Part shown: in pieces, positions 55,922-64,000 of the stretch | How positions within the stretch are numbered: the stretch's first letter is position 1 | How the letters are laid out: each line of letters begins with the position of its first letter | Assembly (NCBI RefSeq): GCF_000474275.2 | Contig: NZ_ATAE01000018.1 | Span: 1 to 64,000, forward strand | Reading direction: 5' to 3' | Length of the DNA stretch: 64,000 nt | From: Alkalihalophilus marmarensis DSM 21297 | GTDB taxonomy: Bacteria; Bacillota; Bacilli; Bacillales; Bacillaceae_D | Position numbers and translations under genes: made by a program | Notes under the pieces: model-generated | Databases searched by the model: none | Told to the model about the DNA's origin: nothing | Seen by the model: the letters and a program-made list of their open reading frames with translations, nothing else

Positions 55922-57379
55922 TTAAAAACCTCTCAGATTAAAGGTTTCTAGAGGTTTCTTAATCGAATAGAAAATGTGTATAAATGAGTTTAGTAATAAA
56001 AGAAGAAAGAACATGTATATAAAAAAAGCGAAATCAGGAGCAAAAGCTTTAACCGTATGCCAGGGTACACCAACCAACTCGGTGAGCATAGGAAATAATG
56101 CAATAGCTATGAGTAATTGTAAAATACCTGCTATACGCCAGGTAAGGATGTTTTTTATTTCATCTTTTTTTATCTTTACCAAGCTATAGGTAAGCACGAA
56201 AAAAACGATAAGATTCAGAGCTGAGATAAGAACCGGAATGATTTGAAACGGTGGATTTACTGGCTCTGGTTGCTCTCCATTTAGAATACGAATAATTCCG
56301 TTCCTTAAATTAAGCAAAGAAGCCTCCTCTAAAAAGTGATTCTTGTTTGTAAGGATGACTCCGCCCCATCCTGTATCAGGCAAGAAGAATAATTCTGAGC
56401 GTGAATTCGGTGTGGAACCAGAATGCCAGATCATCTCTTCATACGTATCAGGATTTGATACTCTAATGCCTAACCCATAATATCGATCTTCCCCTGTCTG
56501 TACATGTGGGTAATTGTATAATTCAATAGCTTCTTCCCTTATAAATTTGTGGTCAGTTTGCTGTAGAAAGGTTATAAATTCAACCATATCGATGGTACTA
56601 GCGGTCATATAGCCATAGGGTGCCCCTCCGTGATCATACTTGAGTGGACTTTTAACTGGTATGCCAAACCAAGATTGATAGCCTGATAAGTATCCATTTT
56701 TTTCAGCAGTGTTGAAGTCAGCTGCGGCAGCATGCATTCCTAGGGGCGCAAATACACTTTCAGCCATATACTCAGCAAAAGGTTGATTCGTCACCTCTTC
56801 AATAAGAGCTCCAAGAATGAGATAGTTGGCATTACTATATTGATGTTTGTCTCCGGGAAATGCAGTAAGTTGTACATTGGCCAATTGTTTTACACGAGCT
56901 TTAATTGGATTGACTGTCATTTCTTCCTGATCAGATAATGCTAGCCCATCATAGGTACTAATCCCGCTTGTGTGAATTAATGCTTGCTTGATTGTGATTT
57001 GGCGAGCTGGGTCGTCTAGCATGGTAAACCAAGGAAGATGGAGGGTAATAGGGTCATTCAGTTCAATCTCCCCGTCATCCACTAATTTCATCACGGCTAA
57101 CCCCGTTAGTGATTTACTGATGGATCCTATGGTAAAAGGCGTCTCGTTAGTTATCTCTTCCTCGCTTTCTCCTGTTATTCCCCATGTTTTTGTATAGTAG
57201 ATTCCTTCTTCATTCGTTAGAGCTATTGAGGCTCCAGGGATTCGATGTTCTTCTATGAATGTATGAAGATAATCATCTAACGCATCTAACTCCTGTTCAG
57301 CAAATGCCTGCCCATTAAAAAATGCTAATAAACAAATGGCGAAGTACAGTAAACACCATTTTCTGATCTTTACATTCAT
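55922..57379 (-). CDS. Beta-lactamase-family serine hydrolase with C-terminal membrane segments
   Basis: 485-aa exported enzyme with a signal peptide (residues 8-27). It has SISK (Ser86-Lys89), YSN in HQYSNANYLILG, HTSG, and WHSGSTPNSRSELFFLP as the third-motif region. Three or four hydrophobic segments follow residue 380. The architecture repeats that of the 607-aa enzyme at 25.2 kb. GGAGGGGG precedes the start. Substrate unknown; surface peptidase or esterase is likely. Confidence 0.85.
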   Translation of the reverse strand: MNVKIRKWCLLYFAICLLAFFNGQAFAEQELDALDDYLHTFIEEHRIPGASIALTNEEGIYYTKTWGITGESEEEITNETPFTIGSISKSLTGLAVMKLVDDGEIELNDPITLHLPWFTMLDDPARQITIKQALIHTSGISTYDGLALSDQEEMTVNPIKARVKQLANVQLTAFPGDKHQYSNANYLILGALIEEVTNQPFAEYMAESVFAPLGMHAAAADFNTAEKNGYLSGYQSWFGIPVKSPLKYDHGGAPYGYMTASTIDMVEFITFLQQTDHKFIREEAIELYNYPHVQTGEDRYYGLGIRVSNPDTYEEMIWHSGSTPNSRSELFFLPDTGWGGVILTNKNHFLEEASLLNLRNGIIRILNGEQPEPVNPPFQIIPVLISALNLIVFFVLTYSLVKIKKDEIKNILTWRIAGILQLLIAIALFPMLTELVGVPWHTVKAFAPDFAFFIYMFFLLLLLNSFIHIFYSIKKPLETFNLRGF

Positions 57380-57587
57380 TCATTCCCCCCCTCCATTTTC
57401 ACCTTTGTTTAATTAAACCATTTTATGTAAATTACATCATCATGCTGAGGTCGTTTCTAAGGTACGTCTCTAGGAGGAGATTCTGAATATGAGGAGCTTA
57501 TGAGGGGTCTTTTGCAGAGTTATTTTTAAAGAGTTTTTATCTTCCAATGATAGGGAAGAATAAGTATGGATAACGGAGGTGTTCACA

Positions 57588-58829
57588 GTGTTTATCGCAT
57601 TAGTCTTTTTTTTATTTATGTCATTTTTCTTATCTGGCAGTGAAACGGCATTAACAGCAGTTAATAAAACAAGAGTCCAATCAAGAGCAGAAAATAATGA
57701 TATAAAAGCTCAAAAGCTTTTAGAGTTAATAACTAAACCGGATCAATTTATCACAGGCATCCTAATAGGTAATAATATTTCAAACATTATGCTCCCTACT
57801 CTTGTTACCATTATTGCTATTGAGTATGGAATTAATATTGGTATAGCTACTGGAATCTTAACCGTCGTACTCATTATTTTTGCAGAAGTACTGCCAAAAT
57901 CGGTCGCTGCCACTTTTTCAACAAGAATTGCTTATATCGTCGCTCCAGTCATTAGGGTGTTAATAGTATTATTTAAACCACTCATTTATCTATTATCAAA
58001 ATTTACAAATATCGTCATTAACATTCTTTCAAAGGGGAACAATGAAGAAAACGGATTTTCTAAAGAAGAAATCAAAACCATGGTTGACATTGCCTTAACA
58101 GAAGGGACTTTTGTTAAAGAGGAATCTCAACGAATTAAGGGAGCAATTGATTTTTATACAAAGGATGTTCGAGATGCACTTAAAACCCCTCGAACAGAAA
58201 TTGACGGACTTCCTTGCGATGTGACTTTTGAAGATGCGAGACAAATAGTCATGGAAAGTAATTATACCAGGTACCCAATATATAAAGATAATATGGATAA
58301 TATTGTTGGGGTGTTTCATTCTAAGCTTTTGCTTAAGTGGTCATTAAATCCTTCGATGGAAATAAAAGATTTTATGGATAACTCCCCTCTTTTTGTTACA
58401 GAATTTATATCCATCGAGAGAGTGTTCAAAATGATGCTGAAAGAAAAAAAGCACTTAGCTATTGTGATTGATGAATACGGCGGTACGACTGGGATCATTA
58501 GTCATGAAGATATTATAGAAGCAATGATAGGGCAAGACATTGAAGATGAGACTGATGATGCGGGAGAAGTGTTAATACAGGAATTAACCGACACGCATAT
58601 TACATGCAATGGTAAACTAACGATTCGGCGTTTTAATGAAATATTTAAAGCAAAAGTTCCAGAAGAATATGATACAATCTCCGGTTTTATTTACAAAGAA
58701 CTCGGTCATATTCCTAATGAAGGGGAAACGTTTGAATTCCATCATCTACATTTTGAAGTTAGAGAAATGAACGACAATAAGATAGTCCAAGTAAGAGTAA
58801 CTAAAAAGCTTAAAACACAGCTTGAGTAG
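57588..58829 (+). CDS. CNNM/CorC-type (HlyC/CorC) membrane protein
   Basis: 413 aa from GTG 57588, which has CGGAGGT seven bases upstream (a GTG at 57579 lies inside that site). The DUF21 (CNNM) domain with about four membrane segments has FLSGSETALTAVNKTR, as in Mg2+ or Co2+ exporters. Two CBS motifs follow (DVRDALKTPRTEIDGLP.. and MLKEKKHLAIVIDEYGGTTGIISHEDI, split here), then the C-terminal CorC_HlyC domain with YDTISGFIYKELGHIP. It probably exports Mg2+ or related cations. Confidence 0.9.
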   Translation: MFIALVFFLFMSFFLSGSETALTAVNKTRVQSRAENNDIKAQKLLELITKPDQFITGILIGNNISNIMLPTLVTIIAIEYGINIGIATGILTVVLIIFAEVLPKSVAATFSTRIAYIVAPVIRVLIVLFKPLIYLLSKFTNIVINILSKGNNEENGFSKEEIKTMVDIALTEGTFVKEESQRIKGAIDFYTKDVRDALKTPRTEIDGLPCDVTFEDARQIVMESNYTRYPIYKDNMDNIVGVFHSKLLLKWSLNPSMEIKDFMDNSPLFVTEFISIERVFKMMLKEKKHLAIVIDEYGGTTGIISHEDIIEAMIGQDIEDETDDAGEVLIQELTDTHITCNGKLTIRRFNEIFKAKVPEEYDTISGFIYKELGHIPNEGETFEFHHLHFEVREMNDNKIVQVRVTKKLKTQLE

Positions 58830-58839
58830 TTCAAACGAT

Positions 58840-58876
58840 AAAGGTGCTATCTAAAATAGATGACAGCACCTTTTTT
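58840..58876 (+). terminator. Terminator of the CNNM gene
   Basis: AAAGGTGCT (58840-58848) pairs with AGCACCTTT (58865-58873), with an inner TCTA/TAGA helix, followed by T6. Confidence 0.85.
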
Positions 58877-58988
58877 CCAGAGAATTCATGCCAAACTGTT
58901 TAATAATTATAAGTTATATAGATAATCTCTCAGCATTTTCACTGAAGTGACTCCAGTTTTATATAAATTAGTTTGAATAATCATTCCC

Positions 58989-59540
58989 TTAATCCTGATA
59001 GCAGCGTTCATATGTATTCTTCATTAATATACTTTTACATGCCCACCCATTTTCGTGATAAATCTCTTTTTCAATGTTTAACGTGATACTTCGGTCTGAT
59101 CCTGGATAGTCAGGTTCATCATTTATGATAGAAAGAGTTTTTTCATCCTTCCATTGCATTGAAAAATCGCTTTTCGCATCAGCATAATAAACAATATTGG
59201 TCTTATTTTCTTCATGATTAGTCTTTTCAACCCATACATTCACACCACCTACAGCCCCTCCATATGGTTCATAATATGCGTTTACACTATATTTTTCAGA
59301 GGGAGAAATGATCGGTCCAGGTCCTTTTTGAGTATATTCATCATTTATTCGATCAAATGAAAAAAAGTAAACCCTATGTATATAGATAGAGAAAAGCAAG
59401 ACCACTCCTGTTAACGTTGCTATAAAATTTTTTTTCGGAAAAGCCTTACTTTTAACTCGAGAATAAATGAATTGTACAGTTAAAAGTAAAAATAAAGTAA
59501 ACGTTGTTAGTAAAGTGAAAATGGTGAATAAAATGAGCAT
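58989..59540 (-). CDS. DUF5412-like membrane protein
   Basis: 183 aa with two N-terminal hydrophobic segments (residues 2-27 and 41-59) and an extracytoplasmic domain containing SPSEKYSVNAYYEPYGGAVGGVNVWVE, the DUF5412 signature, and a late Cys pair (WACKS, ERCYQD). AGGAGG precedes the ATG. Function unknown. Confidence 0.75.
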   Translation of the reverse strand: MLILFTIFTLLTTFTLFLLLTVQFIYSRVKSKAFPKKNFIATLTGVVLLFSIYIHRVYFFSFDRINDEYTQKGPGPIISPSEKYSVNAYYEPYGGAVGGVNVWVEKTNHEENKTNIVYYADAKSDFSMQWKDEKTLSIINDEPDYPGSDRSITLNIEKEIYHENGWACKSILMKNTYERCYQD

Positions 59541-59570
59541 GCTTGCCTCCTAAAAATATCAACTGACTAG

Positions 59571-60398
59571 TTAGTCTTTGTTGTGGATTCCTCGTAACCA
59601 CTCTTCAATCATTTGCAGAACGAAGTCACGCTTCTCTATATGGAGCATATGACCTGCTTTGTCGATTGCCATAAATGAAGCATGCTGAAATTTATCCATT
59701 AACTTAAATTGGTCCCTATACCCACAAATATGGTCTTGCTTCCCGACAATGATTAATACGTTGTGCATTGCCCTTTTAACCTTTGTTAGAGGTATTTTAG
59801 AAAATAAATAATGATTCTCTTTCCACTCAGTATTTATGACGTCTTTATTTATAAGCATTCTTCCAGGTTGTATTTCGTCTATAAATCGTTGTGCGTTTAC
59901 ATTGTTTTGATACGTGATTAAAGAGTTATAAGCATTCTTCACATCTGCATTCCATTGCTTAATAATAGATTCGTCTGTACGATCTGAAACCATTTTTTGC
60001 ATTGGAAGATTTCTTTCTTTTAGGTGCAAAACGGGTGCTAGTAGACATAAACTTTGAACATGATTGATATTATGATCTAAAATTCCTTGTGCGATATATC
60101 CTCCAAAAGAGCAGCCAATCAGAGAAAATAGTTGATTACCCAGCTTCATATTAATAAATTCAAGTATATTTTGAAGCATGTCATCGGTTGTCTTTATATG
60201 ATGAGAGGCGATGCTTTTACCGTGTCCTGGGAGATCTATATAAATTCGTTGAAACCCAGTACTTCTTTTGAACAGTGGTTCTAACCATAGATACATAGAG
60301 CGATAGTCAGTACCTAAAGGATGTAGAATTAAGATAGGAGTTCCTTCCCCTTCCTCCTTATAATGAATTGTACCTTTTGAAACAGGACAAATACCCAT
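59571..60398 (-). CDS. Alpha/beta hydrolase
   Basis: 275-aa cytoplasmic hydrolase. HPLGTDYRS is in the oxyanion region, DLPGHGKS is typical, and the nucleophile elbow is GCSFGG with Ser97. The acid is in VGKQDHICGYRD and the base His in DKAGHMLHIEK. AGGAGAGG precedes the ATG. It ends 30 bases upstream of the DUF5412 gene in the same direction. The substrate is unknown. Confidence 0.82.
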   Translation of the reverse strand: MGICPVSKGTIHYKEEGEGTPILILHPLGTDYRSMYLWLEPLFKRSTGFQRIYIDLPGHGKSIASHHIKTTDDMLQNILEFINMKLGNQLFSLIGCSFGGYIAQGILDHNINHVQSLCLLAPVLHLKERNLPMQKMVSDRTDESIIKQWNADVKNAYNSLITYQNNVNAQRFIDEIQPGRMLINKDVINTEWKENHYLFSKIPLTKVKRAMHNVLIIVGKQDHICGYRDQFKLMDKFQHASFMAIDKAGHMLHIEKRDFVLQMIEEWLRGIHNKD

Positions 60399-60520
60399 AA
60401 TTTCCTCTCCTTATTGCGTGCTTTAACATAAATACCACATTTTCTCAGTTAGCTATAACCTATATTATACATTTAGTGGTAATATAAAGGAATGAATGTT
60501 CAGTCAAAAGGAGAATCGTG

Positions 60521-60916
60521 ATGAGTAATCGGTTATATCTTGCAACACAATTTTCAGGGGCTGGATTCTTCATTTTAATGCTGGTCATAGACTTTTTCCC
60601 TGCTGTTCCAGTTAGTATGACAGTGGCTGCCTTAGGCGTAGTTTTTTCTATTTTGCTTAGTGTGATTTTCCGGACTAAAGGTAAACCTGTTTTTCAGTCT
60701 GCTAAGCAGGAATTGATGTTTATTATCGTAACAAGCGCTGTTTTTTTCGGTTTGTTAGCTTTGCTTGCTATTCTTGGCGGGACATCAGAAAGAGGAATCA
60801 GTGTCACAAGCCCAATCCTCTGGGGAGTATTTCTGATTAGCCTTTTTACAGCATATAATCGATATAAAAAAGAAAAAACAACAATCTACATTTCCGAGAG
60901 GAGCTCATCAAAATGA
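60521..60916 (+). CDS. Hypothetical four-segment membrane protein
   Basis: 131 aa from ATG 60521, which has AAAAGGAG seven bases upstream. Hydrophobic segments near residues 10-26, 29-49, 65-86 and 100-114, followed by a basic tail. The next gene overlaps by 4 bases, so the pair is coupled. No family recognised. Confidence 0.65.
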   Translation: MSNRLYLATQFSGAGFFILMLVIDFFPAVPVSMTVAALGVVFSILLSVIFRTKGKPVFQSAKQELMFIIVTSAVFFGLLALLAILGGTSERGISVTSPILWGVFLISLFTAYNRYKKEKTTIYISERSSSK

Positions 60917-61545
60917 GTCGTAAGAAGATCACTGCTCTATGTATAGCGGGCTTGCTAACACTTTTTTCTGCGGGATGCTCAACTGCAGTGTTTCAATCTA
61001 ATAACAATCCGACAATCAAAGCAGCGCCAAATTCTAATTATGTAGAGGCGTTTGAAGCGATGCATCTAGGAATCTTATTTGATTTTGAACTTTATGTACC
61101 TGATGCTGATAAGAGATGGGTGAACCTTTGGGTGGAGAGATATCATATGGGTGAATTAGATCCTGAGCCGCTCACATACCTTTCGTATGGCAGTCATCCT
61201 TCAGACAAATCAGAAGGTCCACTAGGTTTTGGGTTGATCAATCCGAATACAGAGGATCCTCTTATCTTCCTTTACGCGCCAGGAGTCAGTATTATTCCCT
61301 CATCAATTGAAGAGAAACTTCAAGCTGAGCCTGGGGTGGCGAGTACGTGGGATTATGCCGTATCTGAAGACAAAGCGGAAAATGTGGAGCTGGGTGAAAC
61401 CGTTCTTTTAGCTGCTTATAGACAGTCTTCTAATGGCTCGATCTCAGGCTTTAATTTTGAAAATGACGAAGATCTAGAACAGATGGTAAAAAAACATTCG
61501 ACGGTGTTGCTGCTAAAAATGAAGATTGAGGAAGATATAGAGTAA
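60913..61545 (+). CDS. Hypothetical lipoprotein
   Basis: 210-aa exported lipoprotein with lipobox SAGC (Cys22) and a mature domain containing MHLGILFDFELYVPDADKRW and LTYLSYGSHPSDKSEGPLGFGL. It overlaps the membrane-protein gene by 4 bases. The pair probably forms a membrane-surface complex. No family recognised. Confidence 0.65.
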   Translation: MSRKKITALCIAGLLTLFSAGCSTAVFQSNNNPTIKAAPNSNYVEAFEAMHLGILFDFELYVPDADKRWVNLWVERYHMGELDPEPLTYLSYGSHPSDKSEGPLGFGLINPNTEDPLIFLYAPGVSIIPSSIEEKLQAEPGVASTWDYAVSEDKAENVELGETVLLAAYRQSSNGSISGFNFENDEDLEQMVKKHSTVLLLKMKIEEDIE

Positions 61546-61621
61546 GCAGTACATTTACTTATGCATAATTCTTCCTCTTGTTGAAGAAACTACTCACATA
61601 TATGTGAAGGAGGTTTTCAAC

Positions 61622-61786
61622 ATGTCCACTGGTAAAAGCCATAATCATAAGCGAAAAGGTCATCCGGGTGCCTTTCCTGAAGGCAGCGAAAACGTACAGG
61701 CTAAGAATACGGATACTAAAACACCTGAAGAAGAAGGATATTTGTCTACAAAAGAAGCATTTAAAAACCGCGTGACGGAAGAGTGA
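61622..61786 (+). CDS. Small hydrophilic protein (54 aa)
   Basis: ATG 61622 with AAGGAGGT eight bases upstream; the frame opens earlier at 61604 inside that site. It is highly charged and disordered-looking (GKSHNHKRKGHPGAFPEGSE, then TPEEEGYLSTKEAFKNRV). It resembles small stress or spore-associated Bacillus proteins in composition, but I cannot assign a family. Confidence 0.6.
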   Translation: MSTGKSHNHKRKGHPGAFPEGSENVQAKNTDTKTPEEEGYLSTKEAFKNRVTEE

Positions 61787-61798
61787 AATTAGAAGCTG

Positions 61799-61830
61799 CA
61801 GCCTGGGATTGTATGATTTCAGGCTGTTTA
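61799..61830 (+). terminator. Terminator of the 54-aa gene
   Basis: CAGCCTG (61799-61805) pairs with CAGGCTG (61820-61826), followed by TTTATG. Confidence 0.65.
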
Positions 61831-61848
61831 TGTGTTGGTTTGTTAGTT

Positions 61849-61892
61849 TATTGCGCGGGTTGCTCGCATAATTGGGCCGTTTGCTGAGCCAG
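61849..61892 (+). repeat. AATTGCG array fragment E
   Basis: Two units only (TATTGCGCGGGTTGCTCGCA and AATTGGGCCGTTTGCTGAGC) in the same orientation as arrays A-D. It lies between convergent genes, just before a terminator. Confidence 0.6.
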
Positions 61893-61894
61893 TT

Positions 61895-61926
61895 AAAAAA
61901 GTGCTGCCCACAATGGACAGCACTTT
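61895..61926 (-). terminator. Terminator of the ABC-2 permease genes
   Basis: AAAGTGCTG (61898-61906) pairs with CAGCACTTT (61918-61926), with inner CC/GG pairs. On the minus strand a T-run follows. About 140 bases after the permease stop. Confidence 0.8.
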
Positions 61927-62066
61927 CATTATATAAACAACTGACAAGTACATTTAAACAAAAGCAGCATTTTATAAAACGAATTTGCTAACTTTTAAAC
62001 GAAATAAGCATTTTCATAAACAAACGGAGCAAATATTTGGAAAATGCTTCTTCCTAGCCACCGGTA

Positions 62067-63173
62067 CTACCCCCGTCTTTCTATCAAATTCATTCCTACT
62101 CCCATACATAAGACACCTATGAGCAACAAGAAAGAGATTGGTTCAGCGAGAGCGACGATTCCTCGGTCATAAAGAGCTGCACCTTTCAATGCTTCCATTC
62201 CATACAGAATCGGCATGCCTTTTGATAAAGTTAACAGGATATCGTTTGTTACCGCTTCGATTGGCCAATATGCTCCGCCAAGCATCGCCATCCCGCTTGC
62301 TACGATGGGTATAATTGCGTTTAACTGCTGTGATGATTTTGAAAGGCCAATTAATAAAATTCCTACTGCTACGATTGTAAATGTGTAGCATGCAATGACA
62401 AACAGGATGGTCCCTATTCGATCCCCTAAATCAAAACCAAATCCAAAGATAAACAGGATAAATATTAGGATGATTTGTAAATATCCGATCACAAAGCTGA
62501 ATGCTAAGTGGCCAAGATACACCTGCCACTTTTTAATCGGTGATATGATTAAACGATCCCACGTTCCAAGCTGCTTTTCATCTACTACATTCATTAAACT
62601 ATAGATAATCGTATAAATGACAAAGAATAAAGTCATTCCAACTAAAGCATGCACTTGCTCAAATTGATTAGAAGAAGACTGGTCCCCTCCTAATGCTGAC
62701 GTTTTCACTTGTAACGCAGGCTCCTGCATGTATTCAATAACGTCTGATCGAAACTCCTTATTTTCAAGGGATGAATCTAACTGCTGCAAGCGTAGTTCTT
62801 CTCGGTAAACCTTTTGTAGATAAGTTTCAATTGCAAATCGTGAAGGATCTTCCGTTGCTATGACAATCCTGTAGTCATCTGGTAAAAGCTTAAGTGCCAG
62901 ACTTTCTTCTCCTAATGATACAGATTGTTTGGCTGTATCTTCTTTTACCCAAACAAACTCATAAGCATCGGATTCATTTAAAGTCGTGATCCAAGCTACT
63001 TTTTCTTCTTCAGTTAAAGAGTCATCAGCAAAAGTAGAGATTGTTAGCTGGTGATCGCCCGAGGAAAATCCTGCGATAAACGCAACAAAGATGATCGTTA
63101 AGACAAAGAAAGAAAGCACTAACATAGGAGATCTTCTAAACCTTTGCCATTGAAGTAAAAAGACAGATTTCAT
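62067..63173 (-). CDS. ABC-2 transporter permease
   Basis: 368-aa permease of the ABC2_membrane_3 type from ATG 63173, which has GGAGG ten bases upstream. One N-terminal segment, a large external domain (residues about 40-185), then five segments with SLMNVVDEKQLGTWDRLIISPIKKWQVY and AMLGGAYWPIEAV, the typical core motifs. It is paired with the permease encoded just upstream. The partner ATPase should lie beyond the right edge. Confidence 0.85.
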   Translation of the reverse strand: MKSVFLLQWQRFRRSPMLVLSFFVLTIIFVAFIAGFSSGDHQLTISTFADDSLTEEEKVAWITTLNESDAYEFVWVKEDTAKQSVSLGEESLALKLLPDDYRIVIATEDPSRFAIETYLQKVYREELRLQQLDSSLENKEFRSDVIEYMQEPALQVKTSALGGDQSSSNQFEQVHALVGMTLFFVIYTIIYSLMNVVDEKQLGTWDRLIISPIKKWQVYLGHLAFSFVIGYLQIILIFILFIFGFGFDLGDRIGTILFVIACYTFTIVAVGILLIGLSKSSQQLNAIIPIVASGMAMLGGAYWPIEAVTNDILLTLSKGMPILYGMEALKGAALYDRGIVALAEPISFLLLIGVLCMGVGMNLIERRG

Positions 63174-63174
63174 C

Positions 63175-64000
63175 CTACACGGACCTCCTTTTTGGAAACA
63201 CAAGAACACTGAGCGCTAATAACACAACAGTGATTATTATGATCCGGAGTAAAAGCGGCCAAACAGCCACCATTCCAAGTCCTTGCATCCACTGCAAGTA
63301 AGCCGTTAATGCTGCCCCGTTCGGCGTCCAGTTTCCAATTTCACTAACAATTTCAGGCATTCCTGTGGTCGGGAAAAAGCTTCCTCCTGCAAAGGCAAGG
63401 ATCGTTACAAGTCCTCCAGCAAATACGTATGACACACTGTCTGTATCCCATTTAGTTGAAAGAGCAGTTAATAATGCGGCAAACCCTCCAACACATAGAG
63501 AAAGCAATAATGATATTAATCCCATGCCTGCCCAAAATTCCACTGATTCAAAGGAAAAGGATTGGAATAATAAGGATGATAAACTAAATAAAATCACAAG
63601 CTGCAAGAATGATATGACTGTGGCTGCGATTGCTTTTCCACTTAAATAAGCCATTGGTGATGTACCTGAGAGCATAATTCGGTGAAAAACATGCTGTTTC
63701 TTTTCTACAAACGCCTTACTTGAAATGGTTGAGCCTACAAATAGAACAAACATGACTGCCATTCCAATTGTGTAGTACTGAAAAGAAGATATCGGTTCCT
63801 TTGCCGTAATGGTTTCCACCCCTCCAACCTCGAACGGCTCTGCTTCACTGATTTCTGCGGCACCACTCTCCCCCGCTGCTTGTGCAACGGCCGTCTCAAA
63901 ATTCAAGGTATCAAGAAAGCTTTCCATCAAATGTTCAAGCACATTTGTTTTCATTGAGTATTCATTTACAGTGATTTCTAATTCACTTCCGCTGTCTTGG
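63175..64000 (-). CDS. ABC-2 transporter permease, 5' end outside the window
   Basis: The reading frame stays open through the right edge (64000), so the start is not seen; an internal ATG at 63954 would omit the first membrane segment expected for this family. The visible part has an external domain, then five segments with VEKKQHVFHRIMLSGTSPMAYLSGK and GGSFFPTTGMPEIV. The stop lies just before the second permease start. Together they would form a two-permease exporter. Confidence 0.8.
   Translation of the reverse strand, partial: QDSGSELEITVNEYSMKTNVLEHLMESFLDTLNFETAVAQAAGESGAAEISEAEPFEVGGVETITAKEPISSFQYYTIGMAVMFVLFVGSTISSKAFVEKKQHVFHRIMLSGTSPMAYLSGKAIAATVISFLQLVILFSLSSLLFQSFSFESVEFWAGMGLISLLLSLCVGGFAALLTALSTKWDTDSVSYVFAGGLVTILAFAGGSFFPTTGMPEIVSEIGNWTPNGAALTAYLQWMQGLGMVAVWPLLLRIIIITVVLLALSVLVFPKRRSV

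Noticed and set aside
1-64000. Searched for rRNA, tRNA, insertion sequences, prophage genes and integrases.
   Set aside because: No transposase, integrase, phage structural gene, tRNA fold with CCA-type end or rRNA sequence was recognised by reading. A tRNAscan or HMM run could confirm this.

Overview
The window looks like chromosome from a low-GC Gram-positive member of the Bacillaceae. The evidence is strong AGGAGG-type ribosome binding sites, many GTG and TTG starts, intrinsic terminators with U-tracts, LxxC lipoprotein signals, a FosB-type (bacillithiol-dependent) fosfomycin gene, a CatR/CatE/CatD quinone-response locus, ECF sigma/Sigma_reg genes and a copy of a GC-rich Bacillaceae-type intergenic repeat. 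Most genes lie on the minus strand. No rRNA, tRNA, phage, insertion sequence or CRISPR array was recognised. The content is accessory: resistance genes, efflux systems, acetyltransferases, VOC proteins, serine hydrolases and many small membrane proteins.

Layout. 0-7 kb: a small orphan protein, a nitroreductase, a macrolide 2'-phosphotransferase (mph) preceded by what looks like a complete macrolide-sensing attenuator, a DUF4256 protein, an alpha/beta hydrolase, and an MFS exporter with its ArsR-type regulator and tandem operator palindromes. 7-16 kb: a secreted alpha-carbonic anhydrase, the catE-catD/catR locus, GNAT and VOC proteins, fosB with an in-frame 9-bp repeat expansion, a decayed methyltransferase, a P-loop protein and a DrrAB-type ABC exporter. 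16-28 kb: small membrane proteins, a MATE exporter with a Zur-box-like palindrome upstream, a mini M50 protease, an ECF sigma/anti-sigma pair, a medium-chain dehydrogenase and a serine hydrolase. 28-38 kb: ASCH, GNAT, DinB and serine hydrolase genes, then a six-gene operon (ABC ATPase, two permeases, histidine kinase, response regulator, polysaccharide deacetylase) with the LnrLMN/LnrJK architecture of antibiotic-sensing envelope modules. 38-45 kb: a permease, a fatty-acid degradation set (acyl-CoA ligase, thioesterase, thiolase) and an SDR/PadR pair. 45-64 kb: mostly orphan membrane proteins and lipoproteins, three more envelope-type enzymes (two of them serine hydrolases), an Lrp regulator, a CNNM/CorC transporter, and two ABC-2 permeases at the right edge, one cut by the window end.

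The most interesting signal is the 5' region of mph. It has a consensus promoter, a 15-codon leader peptide (MMHAGRLRHETLNTK) carrying the macrolide-arrest motif RLR and matching the ErmD leader at several positions, competing RNA helices and two tandem intrinsic terminators. This fits drug-dependent ribosome stalling that relieves transcription termination of a phosphotransferase gene.

The second is a family of intergenic arrays, each made of about nine contiguous 19-22-nt units beginning AATTGCG. There are four full copies and one fragment, all in the same orientation, with the order of variant units conserved between copies. Other observations include a probable ATT start codon, several unlisted small membrane-protein genes (34-55 aa), gene fragments from a recent duplication, and paired operator-like palindromes at several promoters.
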